Below are positions 12,727-28,362 of a stretch of DNA of 64,000 nucleotides, piece after piece (position 1 is the stretch's first letter; every line of letters starts with the position of its first letter). A model generated the notes under the pieces. The model made no database searches and was not told the DNA's origin. It saw nothing but the letters and a program-made list of their open reading frames with translations. Position numbers and translations under genes: made by a program. The DNA is from Mimachlamys varia (Eukaryota > Mollusca > Bivalvia > Pectinida > Pectinidae), in assembly GCA_947623455.1 (NCBI GenBank), contig OX392532.1, positions 52,517,058 through 52,581,057 of the forward strand, given 5' to 3'.

Positions 12727-13581
12727 ATGCATACTTCTTTCAAGAGCAGTATCTGTTCTAGAAAATTCAGTGACTCATCTAGGTTACAGAGACACAGACG
12801 GATACATACAGGAGAGAAACCTTACAAGTGTGATGTCTGTAGTAAAGAATTTTCTCGCTCATTTAACCTACAGACACACAGACGGATACATACAGGAGAG
12901 AAACCTTACAAGTGTGATATATGTAGTAAAGAATTTTCTCAGTCATGTAACCTACAGACACACAGACGGATACATACAGGAGAGAAACCTTACAAGTGTG
13001 ATGTCTGTGGTCGCAAATTTTCTTTCTCATCTCACCTACAGACACACAGACGGATACATACAGGAGAGAAACCATACAAGTGTGATTTGTGTAGTAAAGA
13101 ATTTTCTGACTTATCTCACCTACAGAGACACAAACAGATGCATACAAGAGAAAAACCTTACAAGTGTGATATCTGTAGTAAAGAATTTTCTCAGTCATGT
13201 AACCTACAGACACACAGACTAATACATACAGGAGAAAAACCTTACAAGTGTGAGGTCTGTAGTAAAGAATTTTCTCAGTCATCTAGCCTACAGACACACA
13301 GACGGATACATTCAGGAGAGAAACCTTACAAGTGTAATGTCTGTAGTAAAGAATTTTCTGACTTATCTCACCTACAGAGACACAGACGGATACATACAGG
13401 AGAGAAACCTTACAAGTGTGATGTCTGTAGTAAAGAATTTTCTCAGTCATCTAGCCTACAGACACACAGACTAATACATACAGGAGAGAAACCTTACAAG
13501 TGTGATGTCTGTAGTAAGGACTTTTCTCGCCAATCTCATCTACAGAGACACAGACAGATACATAGAGGAGAAACACCTTAG
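12727..13581 (+). CDS. ZNF-C: ten-finger C2H2 protein, 284 residues
   Basis: Probable nuclear DNA-binding protein. Finger 1 is degenerate (FKSSIC: first zinc Cys replaced by Ser; ZNF-B keeps Cys). Fingers 2-10 are complete C2H2 units with TGEKPYKC linkers. Fingers 5 and 8 share helix DLSHLQR, fingers 3 and 6 share QSCNLQT, indicating recent finger copying. The last finger ([12 protein letters not shown]) is followed by RGETP and TAG, a mutated linker Tyr codon (TAC in ZNF-B); the reading frame then goes on into more fingers. ATG 12727 is the first in-frame ATG after the last upstream stop; an upstream exon start cannot be excluded. No effector domain seen. Confidence 0.72.
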   Translation: MHTSFKSSICSRKFSDSSRLQRHRRIHTGEKPYKCDVCSKEFSRSFNLQTHRRIHTGEKPYKCDICSKEFSQSCNLQTHRRIHTGEKPYKCDVCGRKFSFSSHLQTHRRIHTGEKPYKCDLCSKEFSDLSHLQRHKQMHTREKPYKCDICSKEFSQSCNLQTHRLIHTGEKPYKCEVCSKEFSQSSSLQTHRRIHSGEKPYKCNVCSKEFSDLSHLQRHRRIHTGEKPYKCDVCSKEFSQSSSLQTHRLIHTGEKPYKCDVCSKDFSRQSHLQRHRQIHRGETP

Positions 13582-15490
<1,909 letters not shown>

Positions 15491-15619
15491 CAAGTAAAGG
15501 GAAAGGAGTATTTTAATGCCTCTTTCGAAATGCTATAAAAATAAAATACAATGGTTTGCCGTGTAATAACTTGTATGGCAGATTTTTTTTTAATATTTTC
15601 ACGAGTGCGTATGTATTTA

Positions 15620-15940
15620 GAAACTTAAACGAGACTTATCTTTAAGTTGAAGTTTGATTGAAATTCTCCGAGGCACAAGGAAACAAGTGATAGCGATAGC
15701 AATCCCATAATTCAGGTTTCAATGTTGTGCAGTGAATTTATGAACTAAATAAGATGTATTTGTATGTTCTGTATGTAAATATCAGGGTGGGTAAGTGAAC
15801 CATATTCACCACAGGGTGGACATGGGATCCCAACTTGTTCCTTTGTGACTCGGAGAATTTCAATCAAACTTCAACGTACAGGTAAGTCTCGTTTAATTAA
15901 GTTTGATTGAAATTCTCCTTCAGCACAAGGTCACGTGGTA
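15620..15940 (-). mobile_element. Terminal repeats of a DIRS-type retrotransposon
   Basis: The motif 'gtttgattgaaattctcc' occurs at about 15652 and 15901, and inverted ('ggagaatttcaatcaaac') at about 15852, each flanked by 'gcacaagg' or its relative and by 'acgagacttat'. Such split inverted/internal complementary repeats are the known end structure of DIRS elements. They lie just 3' of the recombinase fragment in element orientation. Confidence 0.55.
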
Positions 15941-16149
15941 ATCACATGAGATATTCAAAGCTAGGTCACTGCACTAGAATAAACCATCCTGCAATAGAGG
16001 CAACACCTGTCGCCCAGAACACAACATATAGTGGCTAAATTGTCTGTAATGATTTAATTCTACCACCACAATTGAAACTACATACATGTACACCTTATCA
16101 TATAAGGAAACACAAAAAAATGTCACGTCTATAATAATACTCAGGTGTT

Positions 16150-16374
16150 TACTGACCTCAGAACTGCTGGAACGAATTGTTCATTAGCTGTCACCGGTTT
16201 GTTGTAGTGACGAGAAAAAGTCTGCGAATTAGACCAACCTGCTGTTTTCAAAATATCACTCACAGGTACTCCAGCCTTGTTTGCAGATGTAACAGCCGCA
16301 GCTCTCGTGCTGTGGCCCTTAAAATTTGAAGTATCTATACCAGCTAACTGTAAAATGTTTTAAATCCGCCTTGC
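16150..16374 (-). pseudogene. DIRS tyrosine recombinase, C-terminal fragment
   Basis: The minus-strand frame reads FKGHSTRAAAVTSANKAG, then ILKTAGWSNSQTFSRHY. This gives the H-X2-R box, the conserved Trp and the nucleophilic Tyr of tyrosine recombinases, in the spacing seen in DIRS/Ngaro elements. The enzyme would integrate circular cDNA. Only the last 70 or so residues survive; the upstream part is cut off by the RT-family fragment at 16376. Confidence 0.8.
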
Positions 16375-16375
16375 A

Positions 16376-16700
16376 TGTCGACTGCTGACAAACAAACTAA
16401 CAACACAAAGATTCCAGAGATGCAGGTTTATCAGAACTATGGGCAAGTTTTATGGTCGCCATCTTTGTCTCATTTAGAAATATTATGTATCTTTAAGTGA
16501 TATGAAGATGGACGTTTTTGAGTATTCGCATTAGTGTGTTTACTTGTTGTGATTGACAATGATACTCGGTTCTCATTTTGAGAACTTGCATGGATGTGAC
16601 AAAGATTTACATGGGGGATTTCGTCGATAAAGCAGAAGACGCTTACTCTTCCGGAACACCTGGTCTTATTCTTTTGTGCTTTTACGAGAGTAAAAACTGA
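16376..16700 (+). pseudogene. 3' fragment of an RT element (family X), copy 1
   Basis: Nearly the same as 50870-51190: 'cgactgctgacaaacaaac', 'gcaagttttatggtcgccat', then the shared 3' UTR 'gcagaagacgcttactcttcc'. Frame broken. It abuts the recombinase fragment, so it probably inserted into, or recombined with, the DIRS copy. 16701-17090: nothing recognised. Confidence 0.65.
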
Positions 16701-17090
16701 AATACAGAACGTACAATACAGATCTCAGATGTACATATTATGCCTGGTTATTGAATTGACAGAAGTACGGTAACATGAAGAATAGAGTTATTGAATAGAA
16801 TACGCGGTTTAAATGACACAAAGTATACTAATATATCGAGTTACTGTGTTGATCTACAATCTGATATATTCTTTCATTAAATAATTACATGTACCCTATA
16901 ACAATCTCCAGGAACAGTTTTCTGGCATGTTTGTGTGTTTTCTGCTAAACCGTTCTAAATCTGGCATCACAGTTTCCTTTACTAAATTGGAGAGCTCGTC
17001 GTTTTTCAATGTCTAATTGTCTAATGAATAACATTCCTAAAGGTACCGACCGCTACACAGTAAGGTTTTTCTTGTTGAAATTAAAAACAA

Positions 17091-18116
17091 AACAACGGCA
17101 AAGTAATTTTTTTTAGAAATCTTCTGAGATGCCCCCTTAAAGGTCACTAAGGAATGGGAGACATTTTAGTTTCCGACTTTCTTGGAAACGATAGTCGGCT
17201 TCCTTTGGTATAAAACGCACCCAGGCCGTCAAACCGATTCTCATTGTTGTGATGAAACCGCACGGCGACACTCCTTTGACCAAGCCATCACATACTTTTT
17301 GAATTTCTTTCAGGATATTTTCGATCAGTATCTGAAGAACATTAACATGGATATTGAAGGTGCTATTATAACGAAGTTATACAATATGAACAATATAAAA
17401 AAAAACATATTATTGCAATTTAGATCACACCAAAAATTTGTGCGAAAAAAAACAAGTACATAAATGACAACTGATAAACCTACCTTAGTATTCAATTGGA
17501 ACATCATGTCACTAACAGTAATCAGTTTCTGTGTGATAAACATTGCTATAATATCCATTTATTTCCGTCCAAATACGTTCCCCTCACTGGCATGTGTTCG
17601 TGTTTTACATGATCAAGAGTATGCCCGCGTGTTACACTACATTTTCATTACAAGCGCTTTAATGGCAAGGCGTAATATTATAGATAGTATTAGGAGCGAG
17701 TACATCTTTTGTTCGGAACTATTGGCTCTGCTTCCGAATGTAAAATCAACATGTCGATGTTCATTATATAGGTGAAGAGACAGGGTATTTCAGTTTTATT
17801 TCTGTTATTTTACCTTGGCACTACTTCAAGGTAGTTGTTTGTTGGTCATTCCAGTTTCGTAACTCCAGTGTCACCTGTTGTTTCCGCATGTGTGTTGCAC
17901 TTTGTACGGCTAGTGTTCGTGTAAAAACCGGTTTGACAGGCTGGCTGTCTTTTATACCCATTGAGGCCGACTCGTTTCCAAGCAAGACAAAAACTAAAAT
18001 GTCTGCCATTCCTTAGTAACCTGTAAGGGGACATCTCAAAAGCTTTCTTAACTATTACTTTGCCTTATTTTGTTTCAATCGCAATAAGAAAACATTTTAA
18101 CTTGCATTGTCAGCTT
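17091..18116. mobile_element. About 1-kb fold-back element inside the DIRS element
   Basis: Inverted copies of the repeat at 9181-9420 lie at 17095-17245 and 17925-18116 and flank about 680 bp of other sequence. Inside is a 103-codon frame (17464-17775) with a hydrophobic stretch near residues 15-32; I do not recognise it and doubt it is a gene. The right end stops exactly where DIRS RT coding sequence resumes. Confidence 0.6.
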
Positions 18117-18855
18117 TAAGTTGATCAATTTTTTCCCGAGGTAATGTGATGGTCATATTCACAGAATTGATAATAAATTCTAAAAAAGTTAGAGTCTGGG
18201 TAGGAGTCACCACCGATTTCTCCTTATTAACAACAAAACCAAGGTTTTTAAATAGCTGCATTGTTGCCTTCACGTTGTCACTACATTCCTGATAAGACGG
18301 GTCTTTAGATAAGAGTCATCAATATATGCTACTGATAAGTATCCTTTTAACCGCAGACTACAATACACTGGTTTCAATTATTAGCTTCGTGAACAGTCTC
18401 GGGGCTGACGTCAATCCGTCAGGCAAACAAGTATATTGATAACGCTGTCCCCTCCAGATTAAACTCAAATATTTACGAAATTCTGGGTGAATATCTACAC
18501 TATAATACGCATCGTTGGTGTCTACAGAAGCCATGTAGCATGACGGCAATACCATATTTACAGCCGTATTAAAACTTTCCATCTTAAAGTGCATGTATTC
18601 CAAACTTTTATTGATTTCTTTCAAGGTTAGAATCATTAGGTGCGACCCATCAGCTTTAGGCCTCAGGAACACAGTTGATATGTATTCATCTGGGTTGTAA
18701 TCCGCTTTCTCTAACACACTCTTGTCTAAGAACTTCCTCACAATATTATCAAAATAGCAAGCTTCTTGTGAATTTACAAAAGTTTCTCGCTGAACTATCT
18801 GTTCAGGGGGATGCGAAATAATATCCAAATAACAGCCCTGGGTCATATTAAACAT
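18117..18855 (-). pseudogene. DIRS-type reverse transcriptase, frameshifted
   Basis: The minus-strand product begins in an open stretch from 18855 with RT fingers/palm sequence: FLRPKADGSHLMILTLKEIN, then MASVDTNDAYYSV (motif A, catalytic Asp), then TCLPDGLTSAPRLFTKL, typical of DIRS. A stop ends this frame at 18358. In a shifted frame YIDDSYL (motif C, both Asp) lies at 18315-18326, and after a further shift NLGFVVNKEKSVVTPTQ and FLEFIINSVNMTITLP, the DIRS thumb/RNase H border. At least two frameshifts, so no active enzyme. Confidence 0.85.
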
Positions 18856-19079
18856 GTATGGGTCTGTGTTAATCTTCTCCCAGTTAGGTCAGAATAGTTT
18901 AATACCACCAGCCATGATCGACTTGGTCACCATTATCACCCGATTGTTCGCCTTTAAGACAGGAACTAACCCCTATTTCTTGCTGTGCTGTGTTGTTGGG
19001 GTCGCCTTTGAGACTTCCCTTCCCTGACTTGCTTAGTTTTGTTGGCCTAAAAATGACCTGGCCTGGAGTTCTAACGCTG

Positions 19080-19392
19080 ATTATTACCATGTTGGTTGTT
19101 GCAGGGATGTTGTGTATGATACGAACGTCTCTGATTGTGATTGTCCTTGGGATATTTCCCGTAGGCCTGCTCCTACCTTGTTACTAAGTCGATTAGACTC
19201 TGTGATGTCTTTGATTTGTGACGATATGTCTTCGCCAAACAAACATGCAGCTACTATGGGCGTTGTTGACGATCACAGTGTCCGATAATTTGCTTGGAGA
19301 TCTCGCTTTATCACCTCTCTCCTATGAAGACTAGGCTCCCTAGTACCGTTTGAAATCATGGCTTGTCTGTCCACTAATTTGCATACGATCCT
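19080..19392 (-). pseudogene. DIRS gag-like ORF fragment
   Basis: Minus strand reads KLVDRQAMISNGTREPSLHR, then REVIKRDLQANYRTL-stop and VAACLFGEDISSQIKDITES. The pattern (sequence around RRE..KRDL, then LFGDDI) resembles the C-terminal part of DIRS ORF1 as I remember it. One TGA interrupts it. It is placed 5' of the RT, as in intact elements. The stretch 18856-19079 has no clear homology but is probably the same element. Confidence 0.55.
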
Positions 19393-19395
19393 GTT

Positions 19396-19475
19396 AACGG
19401 ACGGCGCACGACGACGGACGATGCACGATGGATATAGGTCAGCCTGACCCTTTGAGTCAGATGACCTAATGCATG
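19396..19475 (-). repeat. End of the 'ggtcatctgacc' bivalve repeat
   Basis: Inverted relative of 55297-55385: 'acggacggcgcacgacgacgg' type sequence followed by 'tttgagtcagatgaccta'. A solo end truncated against the DIRS remnant. 19476-19800: nothing recognised. Confidence 0.7.
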
Positions 19476-19810
19476 TCTAATAATTCAATGCAAAATATTG
19501 AATTTTAGCACTTAAACACACTTAAAATTCACACAAAATTCCTTAGAACACATGGGTCGTAACTGGCTATCATATACCCATCTTAACCGAATATCTATAT
19601 ATTGTAAAGATTCCTGCTCTCTGTGGTGCCCAAACTTTACGGTGAAAATATTTGAGTTGTGGAGGAATGCCATGAACAGTTAATCTTATGTGTAAACAAA
19701 CAACAGAATCACATAAAGATGATCAAAGAGGTATTTAATACGACAGAAATAAAGAAATATCTTCAATATTTTGCTTATCTGGACGGGTAACAAAAACATT
19801 ACCAAATCTT

Positions 19811-20297
19811 TCAAGATCACTTTCAGGTATATCGACGATGTGTTGTCTATAGAAGTTTGCTGACCTAGTCGAGCGTATATGCATGATGTACTCTACTGAA
19901 CTAGAGATTAAAGACACAACAGACTCTCCTACAGCAGCTTCTTACCTCGATCTTTACTTAAACTATGACCAACACAGGCAACTTACTACTAAGCTGTATG
20001 ATGAACGTGACGATTTCGATTTCCCGATCGTGAACTTTTATCCCTTTCTTGGTAGTAACATCCCTGTTTCTCTAACCTATGGTGTTTAGATGTCACAGCT
20101 TTCGTTTTTTAAGGGCTTGCTCGGAATACCGAGATTTTCTTGATAGATGTCAACTGCTGACGAACAAACTTACGGCACAGGGATTTGAGAGATGCAGGTT
20201 GATGAAGACTGTGGGTAAGTTTTATTGTCGCCATCTTTATCCCATCGAGAAATATTCTTGTGATATGAAAATGAACGTTTTTGAGTTTGCTTATTAG
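19811..20297 (+). pseudogene. RT element (family X), C-terminal half, copy 2
   Basis: FRYIDDVLSI (RT motif C, YIDD at 19828-19839) is followed, in shifted frames, by ASYLDLYLNYDQHRQLTTKL, DERDDFDFPIVNF, LGSNIP and LTYGV, then ACSEYRDFLDRCQLLTNKL. Several frameshifts and stops separate the blocks. The order YIDD, YLDL, YDxRDDF, YGVYxSQLIR, RACSxYxDF is that of a reverse transcriptase and its thumb. I have seen this type in animal genomes but cannot place the clade (Penelope-like is one option). No endonuclease or integrase follows. Confidence 0.65.
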
Positions 20298-21330
20298 TAT
20301 GCTTACTTGACAATGATTTTTTTTTTATTATTTAGCCAAAACCCAATAGGTGACAAATTCACACATAGAAACTCACAAGGCCAATTCTGTTGTGCTGAGT
20401 GGCTACTTGCTGTCCATAGTACATGTTGTGATAATTATGAAAAGATATTTCAAGTTTTGAATCACCATGAGCCTAACCCTTCCTTCAGCATGTTCGTGTT
20501 CTTCGTCTCCATATTGCTGTGATACATCTGGGCACTTCATCTTAGTATCCATGAATCTTAAAGCCATTCCAAACAAAGCTACGAGGGCTCTTCATGAAAG
20601 ACTCCATCCATGTAATGTGGATTTCGAGAAACATATATACATATGTATGTATATTCCCTGACTCGGGGGAATATTATATCAACCAATGGACTAAACCTGC
20701 ACAAGCTGAATTGTATTCACTTTCAGAGAGACAAGAATAAAAAAAATGCGATACAAGAAGACAATAAAACACACGTCGTATTATTTGACCCCGATGTTCG
20801 AACAACAGCCAACGATCAGTATACGCACGTGGTTTCCTCCCTAGGCATATATAGTAAGTTGGTCCTTGTTTACAAACGCCTTTACATTTATTGCTTCTAA
20901 AACGAACTAGACCTGTTTATTTGATAACTACTCATACCTGACTCGCTTTTATTTGAAAATTAGGCTGAATTTGTCATGGAGATTAACAAGACAGGTATCA
21001 AAAACCTCGTAAAATCTATTAATTTCAGATGAAATATCGACCTAAAACTATTACTATTAAAATCCAAGATGGTCCCTATGGACAATGTTGGTTTTGGGAT
21101 AAGCTCAAAAACTCGACTGTGCATAAATCGGGACAAAGGGGACCTGTCTATGAAGTTTCAGAAGGATCCACACTGTACTTCAGAAGACGTAGCGATCAAA
21201 AGAATTGTTTAAGGACGGACGGACCATGGATACGGACGCATGGCGATTTAAATATACCACCATCTGATATCGGTGGGCTTAGAACCTCAACAACAAATTT
21301 AGTTTTACTTTCATTTATATAGAAGATGCG
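20298..21330 (+). other. Unassigned stretch with one hypothetical frame
   Basis: A 97-codon frame (21029-21322) starts right after an acceptor-like 'attaatttcag' and reads YRPKTITIKIQDGPYGQCWF, later VSEGSTLYFRRRSD. I do not recognise it. Its 3' half runs into 'aggacggacggacc' repeat-like sequence, which argues against a gene. Otherwise nothing. Confidence 0.25.
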
Positions 21331-21870
21331 TTATCTATAATCTGCATGGACCTAATCGATCGTAAATATCCTCCTGGCCTGTAAATCAAGGACTCCTCTA
21401 CGTCAACCCCTTACCTCATTCTTTACTTAAACAATGACTATCATGGGCTGCTTACTACTCAGACTTACATGACGATTTCGATTTTCAAACCTTGAACTTT
21501 TCCTTGATTGAAAGTAGTCCTCGCTTCTATCGTGATCACATGGCTCAGTTTATTCTTTCCGTGATCGGAGACACCTGCTGATAAACACACTTAGGACACA
21601 GGGGTTCGGGAGGTGCAGGTTGATCAAGATTATGAGCAAGTGCCGTAAACCGTCTTATTTTCGCGTGCGAATGATTTTAGATTATTTCGCGGTTGACTAA
21701 AATTCGCGAATATTAGTTAGCACGACATAGTAATTAAATATGAAAACGCGAAATTTAGTCGCTGCGAAAATAAGTTGGTTTACAGCATCATGGTAGCCAT
21801 CTTAGTTTCATTGAGACATTCTGTATCGCTGTATGATATGAAGGTTGACGTTATTGAATAGAAGCAAAGG
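21331..21870 (+). pseudogene. RT element (family X), strongly decayed copy 3
   Basis: Colinear with 19840-20297 at DNA level: 'gacgatttcgattttc', 'cacaggggttcgggaggtgcaggttgatcaag' (broken here by decay), 'gtagccatcttagtttcatt', 'gatatgaaggttgacgtt'. Interrupted by the small MITE at 21641. Confidence 0.6.
21641..21787. mobile_element. 147-bp MITE inside the RT remnant
   Basis: Ends are inverted repeats of TGCYGTAAACC-2N-CTTATTTTCGC (23 bp). Interior is AT-rich with further 'ttcgcg/cgcgaa' symmetry. Removing it rejoins 'gagcaag' with 'tggtagccatc', matching family X copies. No clear target-site duplication. Confidence 0.75.
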
Positions 21871-21877
21871 GAATAGG

Positions 21878-24800
21878 GGCTCATCTAGATATACCCCCAC
21901 CATCACTAAGTGAACAAGGCTCACCTAGATATACCCCCACCCTCACTAAGTGAACAAGGCTCACCTAGATATACCCCCACCCTCACTAAGTGAACAAGGC
22001 TCACCTAGATATACCCCCACCCTCACTAAGTCAACATGGCTCACATAGATATACCCCCACCCTCACTAAGTGAACAGGGGCTCACTTAGATATACCCCCA
22101 CCCTCACTAAGTGAACATGGCTCACATAGATATACCCCCACCCTCACTAAGTGAACAAGGCTCACCTAGATATACCTCCACCTTCACTAAGTGAAAAAGG
22201 CTCACATAGATATACCCCCACCTCACTAAGTGAACAAGGCTCACCTAGATATACCCCCACCCTCACTTATTGAACAGGGGCTCACATAGATATACCTCCA
22301 CCCTCACTAAGTGAACAGGGCTCACCTAGATATACCCCCACCCTCACTAAGTGAAAAAGGCTCACACAGATATACCCCCACCTCACTAAGTGAACAAGGC
22401 TCACCTAGATATACCCCCACCCTCACTAAGTGAAAAAGGCTCACATAGATATACCCCCACCTCATTAAGTGAACAAGGCTCACCTAGATATACCCCCATC
22501 CTCACTAAGTGAACAGGGGCTCACATAGATATACCTCCACCATCACTAAATGAACAGGACTCACCTAGATATACCTCCACCATCACTAAATAATCAGGAC
22601 TCACATAGGTATACCCCCACCATCACTAAGTGAACAGGGCTCACATAGATATACCTCCATCCTCACTAAGTGAATAGGGCTCACCTAGATATACTCCCAC
22701 CCTCACAAAGTGAACAGGGCTGACATAGATATACCCCCACCTCACTAAGTGAACAGGGGCTCACAAAGATATACCTCCAACATCACTAAATGAACAGGAC
22801 TCACCTAGATATACCTCCACCATCACTAAATAATCAGGACTCACATAGATATACCCCCACCATCACTAAGTGAACACGGCTCACATAGATATACCTCCAC
22901 CCTCACTAAGTGAACAGGGCTCACCTAGATATACTCCCACCCTCACAAAGTGAACAGGGCTGACATAGATATACCCCCACCATCACTAAGTGAACAGGGC
23001 TCACATAGATATACCCCCACCCCCACAAAGTGAACAGGGCTGACATAGATATACCCCCACCATCACTAAGTGAATAGGGCTCACATAGATATACCCCCAC
23101 CCTCACTAAGTGAACAGGGACTCACATAGATATACCCCCACCCTCACTAAGTGAACAGGGCTCACATAGATATACCCCACCCTCACTAAGTGAACAGGGC
23201 TCACATAGATATACCCCCACCCTCACTAAGTGAACAGGGGCTCACTTAGATATACCCCCACACTCACTAAGTGAACAGGGCTCACTTAGATATACCCCCA
23301 CCATTACTAAGTGAACAGGGCTCACATAGATATACCCCCACCCTCACTAAGTAAACAGGGCTCACATAGATATACCCCCACCCTCACTAAGTGAACAGGG
23401 CTCACATAGATATACCCCCACCCTCACTTAGTGAACAGGGCTCACATAGATATACCCCCACCATCACTAAGTGAACAGGGCTCACCTAGATATACTCCCA
23501 CCCTCACTAAGTGAATAGGGCTCACATAGATATACCCCCACCCTCACTAAGTGAACAGGGCTCACATAGATATACCCCCACCTCACTTAGTGAACAGGGC
23601 TCACATAGATATACCCCCACCCTCACTAAGTGAATAGGGCTCACATAGATATACCCCCACCCTCACTAAGTGAACAGGGACTCACATAGATACACCCCCA
23701 CCACCACTAAGTGAACAGGGCTCACATAGATATACCCCACCCTCACTAAGTGAACAGGGCTCACATAGATATACCCCCACCCTCACTAAGTGAACAGGGG
23801 CTCACTTAGATATACCCCCATACTCACTAAGTGAACAGGGCTCACTTAGATATACCCCCACCATCACTAAGTGAACAGGGCTCACATAGATATACCCCCA
23901 CCCTCACTAAGTGAACAGGGCTCACATAGATATACCCCCACCCTCACTAAGTGAACAGGGCTCACCTAGATATACTCCCACCCTCACTAAGTGAACAGGG
24001 CTCACATAGATATACCCCCACCCTCACTAAGTGAACAGGGCTCACCTAGATATACCCCCTCCCTCACTTAGTGAACAGGGCTCACATAGATATACCCCCA
24101 CCATCACTAAGTGAACAGGGCTCACCTAGATATACTCCCACCCTCACTAAGTGAATAGGGCTCACATAGATATACCCCCACCATCACTAAGTGAACAGGG
24201 GCTCACTTAGATATACCCCCACACTCACTAAGTGAACAGGGCTCACTTAGATATACCCCCACCATCACTAAGTGAACAGGGCTCACATAGATATGCCTCC
24301 ACCCTCATTAAGTGAACAGGGTTCACCTAGATATACTCCCACCCTCACTAAGTGAATAGGGCTCACATAGATATACCCCCACCCTCACTAAGTGAATATG
24401 GCTCACATAGATATAACCCCACCTCACTAAGTGAACAGGGTTCACATTGATATACCACCACCCTCACTAAGTGAATATGGCTCACATAGATATACCCCCA
24501 CCTCACTAAGTGAACAGGGTTCACATTGATATACCACCACCCTCACTAAGTGAATATGGCTCACATAGATATACCCCCACCTCACTAAGTGAACAGGGTT
24601 CACATTGATATACCACCACCCTCACTAAGTGAATATGGCTCACATAGATATACCCCCACCTCACTAAGTGAACAGGGTTCACATTGATATACCACCACCC
24701 TCACTAAGTGAATATGGCTCACATAGATATACCACCACCTCACTAAGTGAACAGGGCTCACATAGATATACCTCCACCCTCACTAAGTGAACAGGGGCTC

Positions 24801-25362
24801 ACATAGATATACCCCCACCTCACTAAGTGAACAGGGTTCACATTGATATACCACCACCCTCACTAAGTGAATATGGCTCACATAGATATACCCCCACCTC
24901 ACTAAGTGAACAGGGGCTCACATAGATATACCTCCACCCTCACTAAGTGAACAGGGCTCACATAGATATACCCCCACCCTCACTAAGTGAATATAGCTCA
25001 CATAGATATACCCCCACCTCACTAAGTGAATAGGGCTCACATAGATATACCCCACCTCACTAAGTGAACAGGGTTCACATTGATATACCTCCACCCTCAC
25101 TAAGTGAACAGGGTTCACATTGATATACCCCCACCCTCACTAAGTGAACAGGGCTCACCTAGATATACTCCAACCCTCACTAAGTGAACAGGGCTCACAT
25201 AGATATACCTCCACCCTCACTAAGTGAATATGGCTCACATAGATATACCTCCACCCTCACTAAGTGAATAGGGCTCACATAGATATACCCCCACCTCACT
25301 AAGTGAACAGGGTTCACATTGATATACCACCACCTTCACTAAGTGAACAGGGGCTCACCTAT
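21878..25362. repeat. 40-bp satellite, about 87 copies
   Basis: Unit 'ggctcacatagatatacccc' plus 'caccctcactaagtgaacag'. Contains the small palindrome TCACTAAGTGA. Sub-variants (caagg, caggg, aatagg, tatgg) are clustered. At 24440-24740 a 79-bp dimer (40 + 39) is homogenised. No gene. Confidence 0.97.
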
Positions 25363-25680
25363 CAGATGTAGAACTTGAAAGTGTGATGGTATGGTGTGAA
25401 TATGTGCTAAATCTATCCAGGGGTTCAAGATATATCAAGTTCATAGGTTTTTAATACCTTAAGTGGCCAATGATGACCTTTGACCTTTAACGTTGACCGG
25501 TGACCACCGAAATCTAATCAGAGATCTATAACTTGATAGTTGATTATAAGGTGTAAGCATGAGCCAAATCTTTCCATGGGTTCATTTATTCCCACGTGGT
25601 CAAGTTTGACCTTTATAGTTGACCGATGACCATCAAAATCGAATCATTTGTAGATCTTTACTATGTAATAAGACTGACGT
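25363..25680. repeat. Dispersed 'tgacctttgacc' repeat
   Basis: Two related halves with 'tttgacctttaacgttgacc' and 'gaccaccgaaatctaatcag', resembling a dispersed repeat common in bivalves. 25681-26104: nothing recognised. Confidence 0.45.
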
Positions 25681-26104
25681 AAGTATGGCGTACAATGCCT
25701 ACTGGGTATATCGTTGAAATAAGAATCTAATACACAGCCAATTTAATCGGAGATTTTTACTATTATTTACACATATTGCAGTGGTCTAACTAATACTCGG
25801 TCAATATGAATAGGTATCCGACATGAATCGTATGTTTTGGTTGAAAGCAACACCGCACGGACCGTTCAATGGCTTTCATGATAATGTAAACGTAATTTCA
25901 TTCAGCAATATATACGTATACATTACACAATAAGAGCGATCACATGCATTTGAATAGGATTTTTAATATTCCAATTATAAATGGATAAAATGAGGTGAAG
26001 GCGCTGGTAATATCAAAGGTTACAGACGGTTTGTGTGTCTGCACGTTAGATGTTACGTATTCCTTACTACTCACATCGCATTGGTATGCTGTCTTTTGTA
26101 TTTA

Positions 26105-28362
<2,258 letters not shown>

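Noticed and set aside
21878..25362. CRISPR-like array
   Set aside because: Units are contiguous with no unique spacers, and the genome is eukaryotic.
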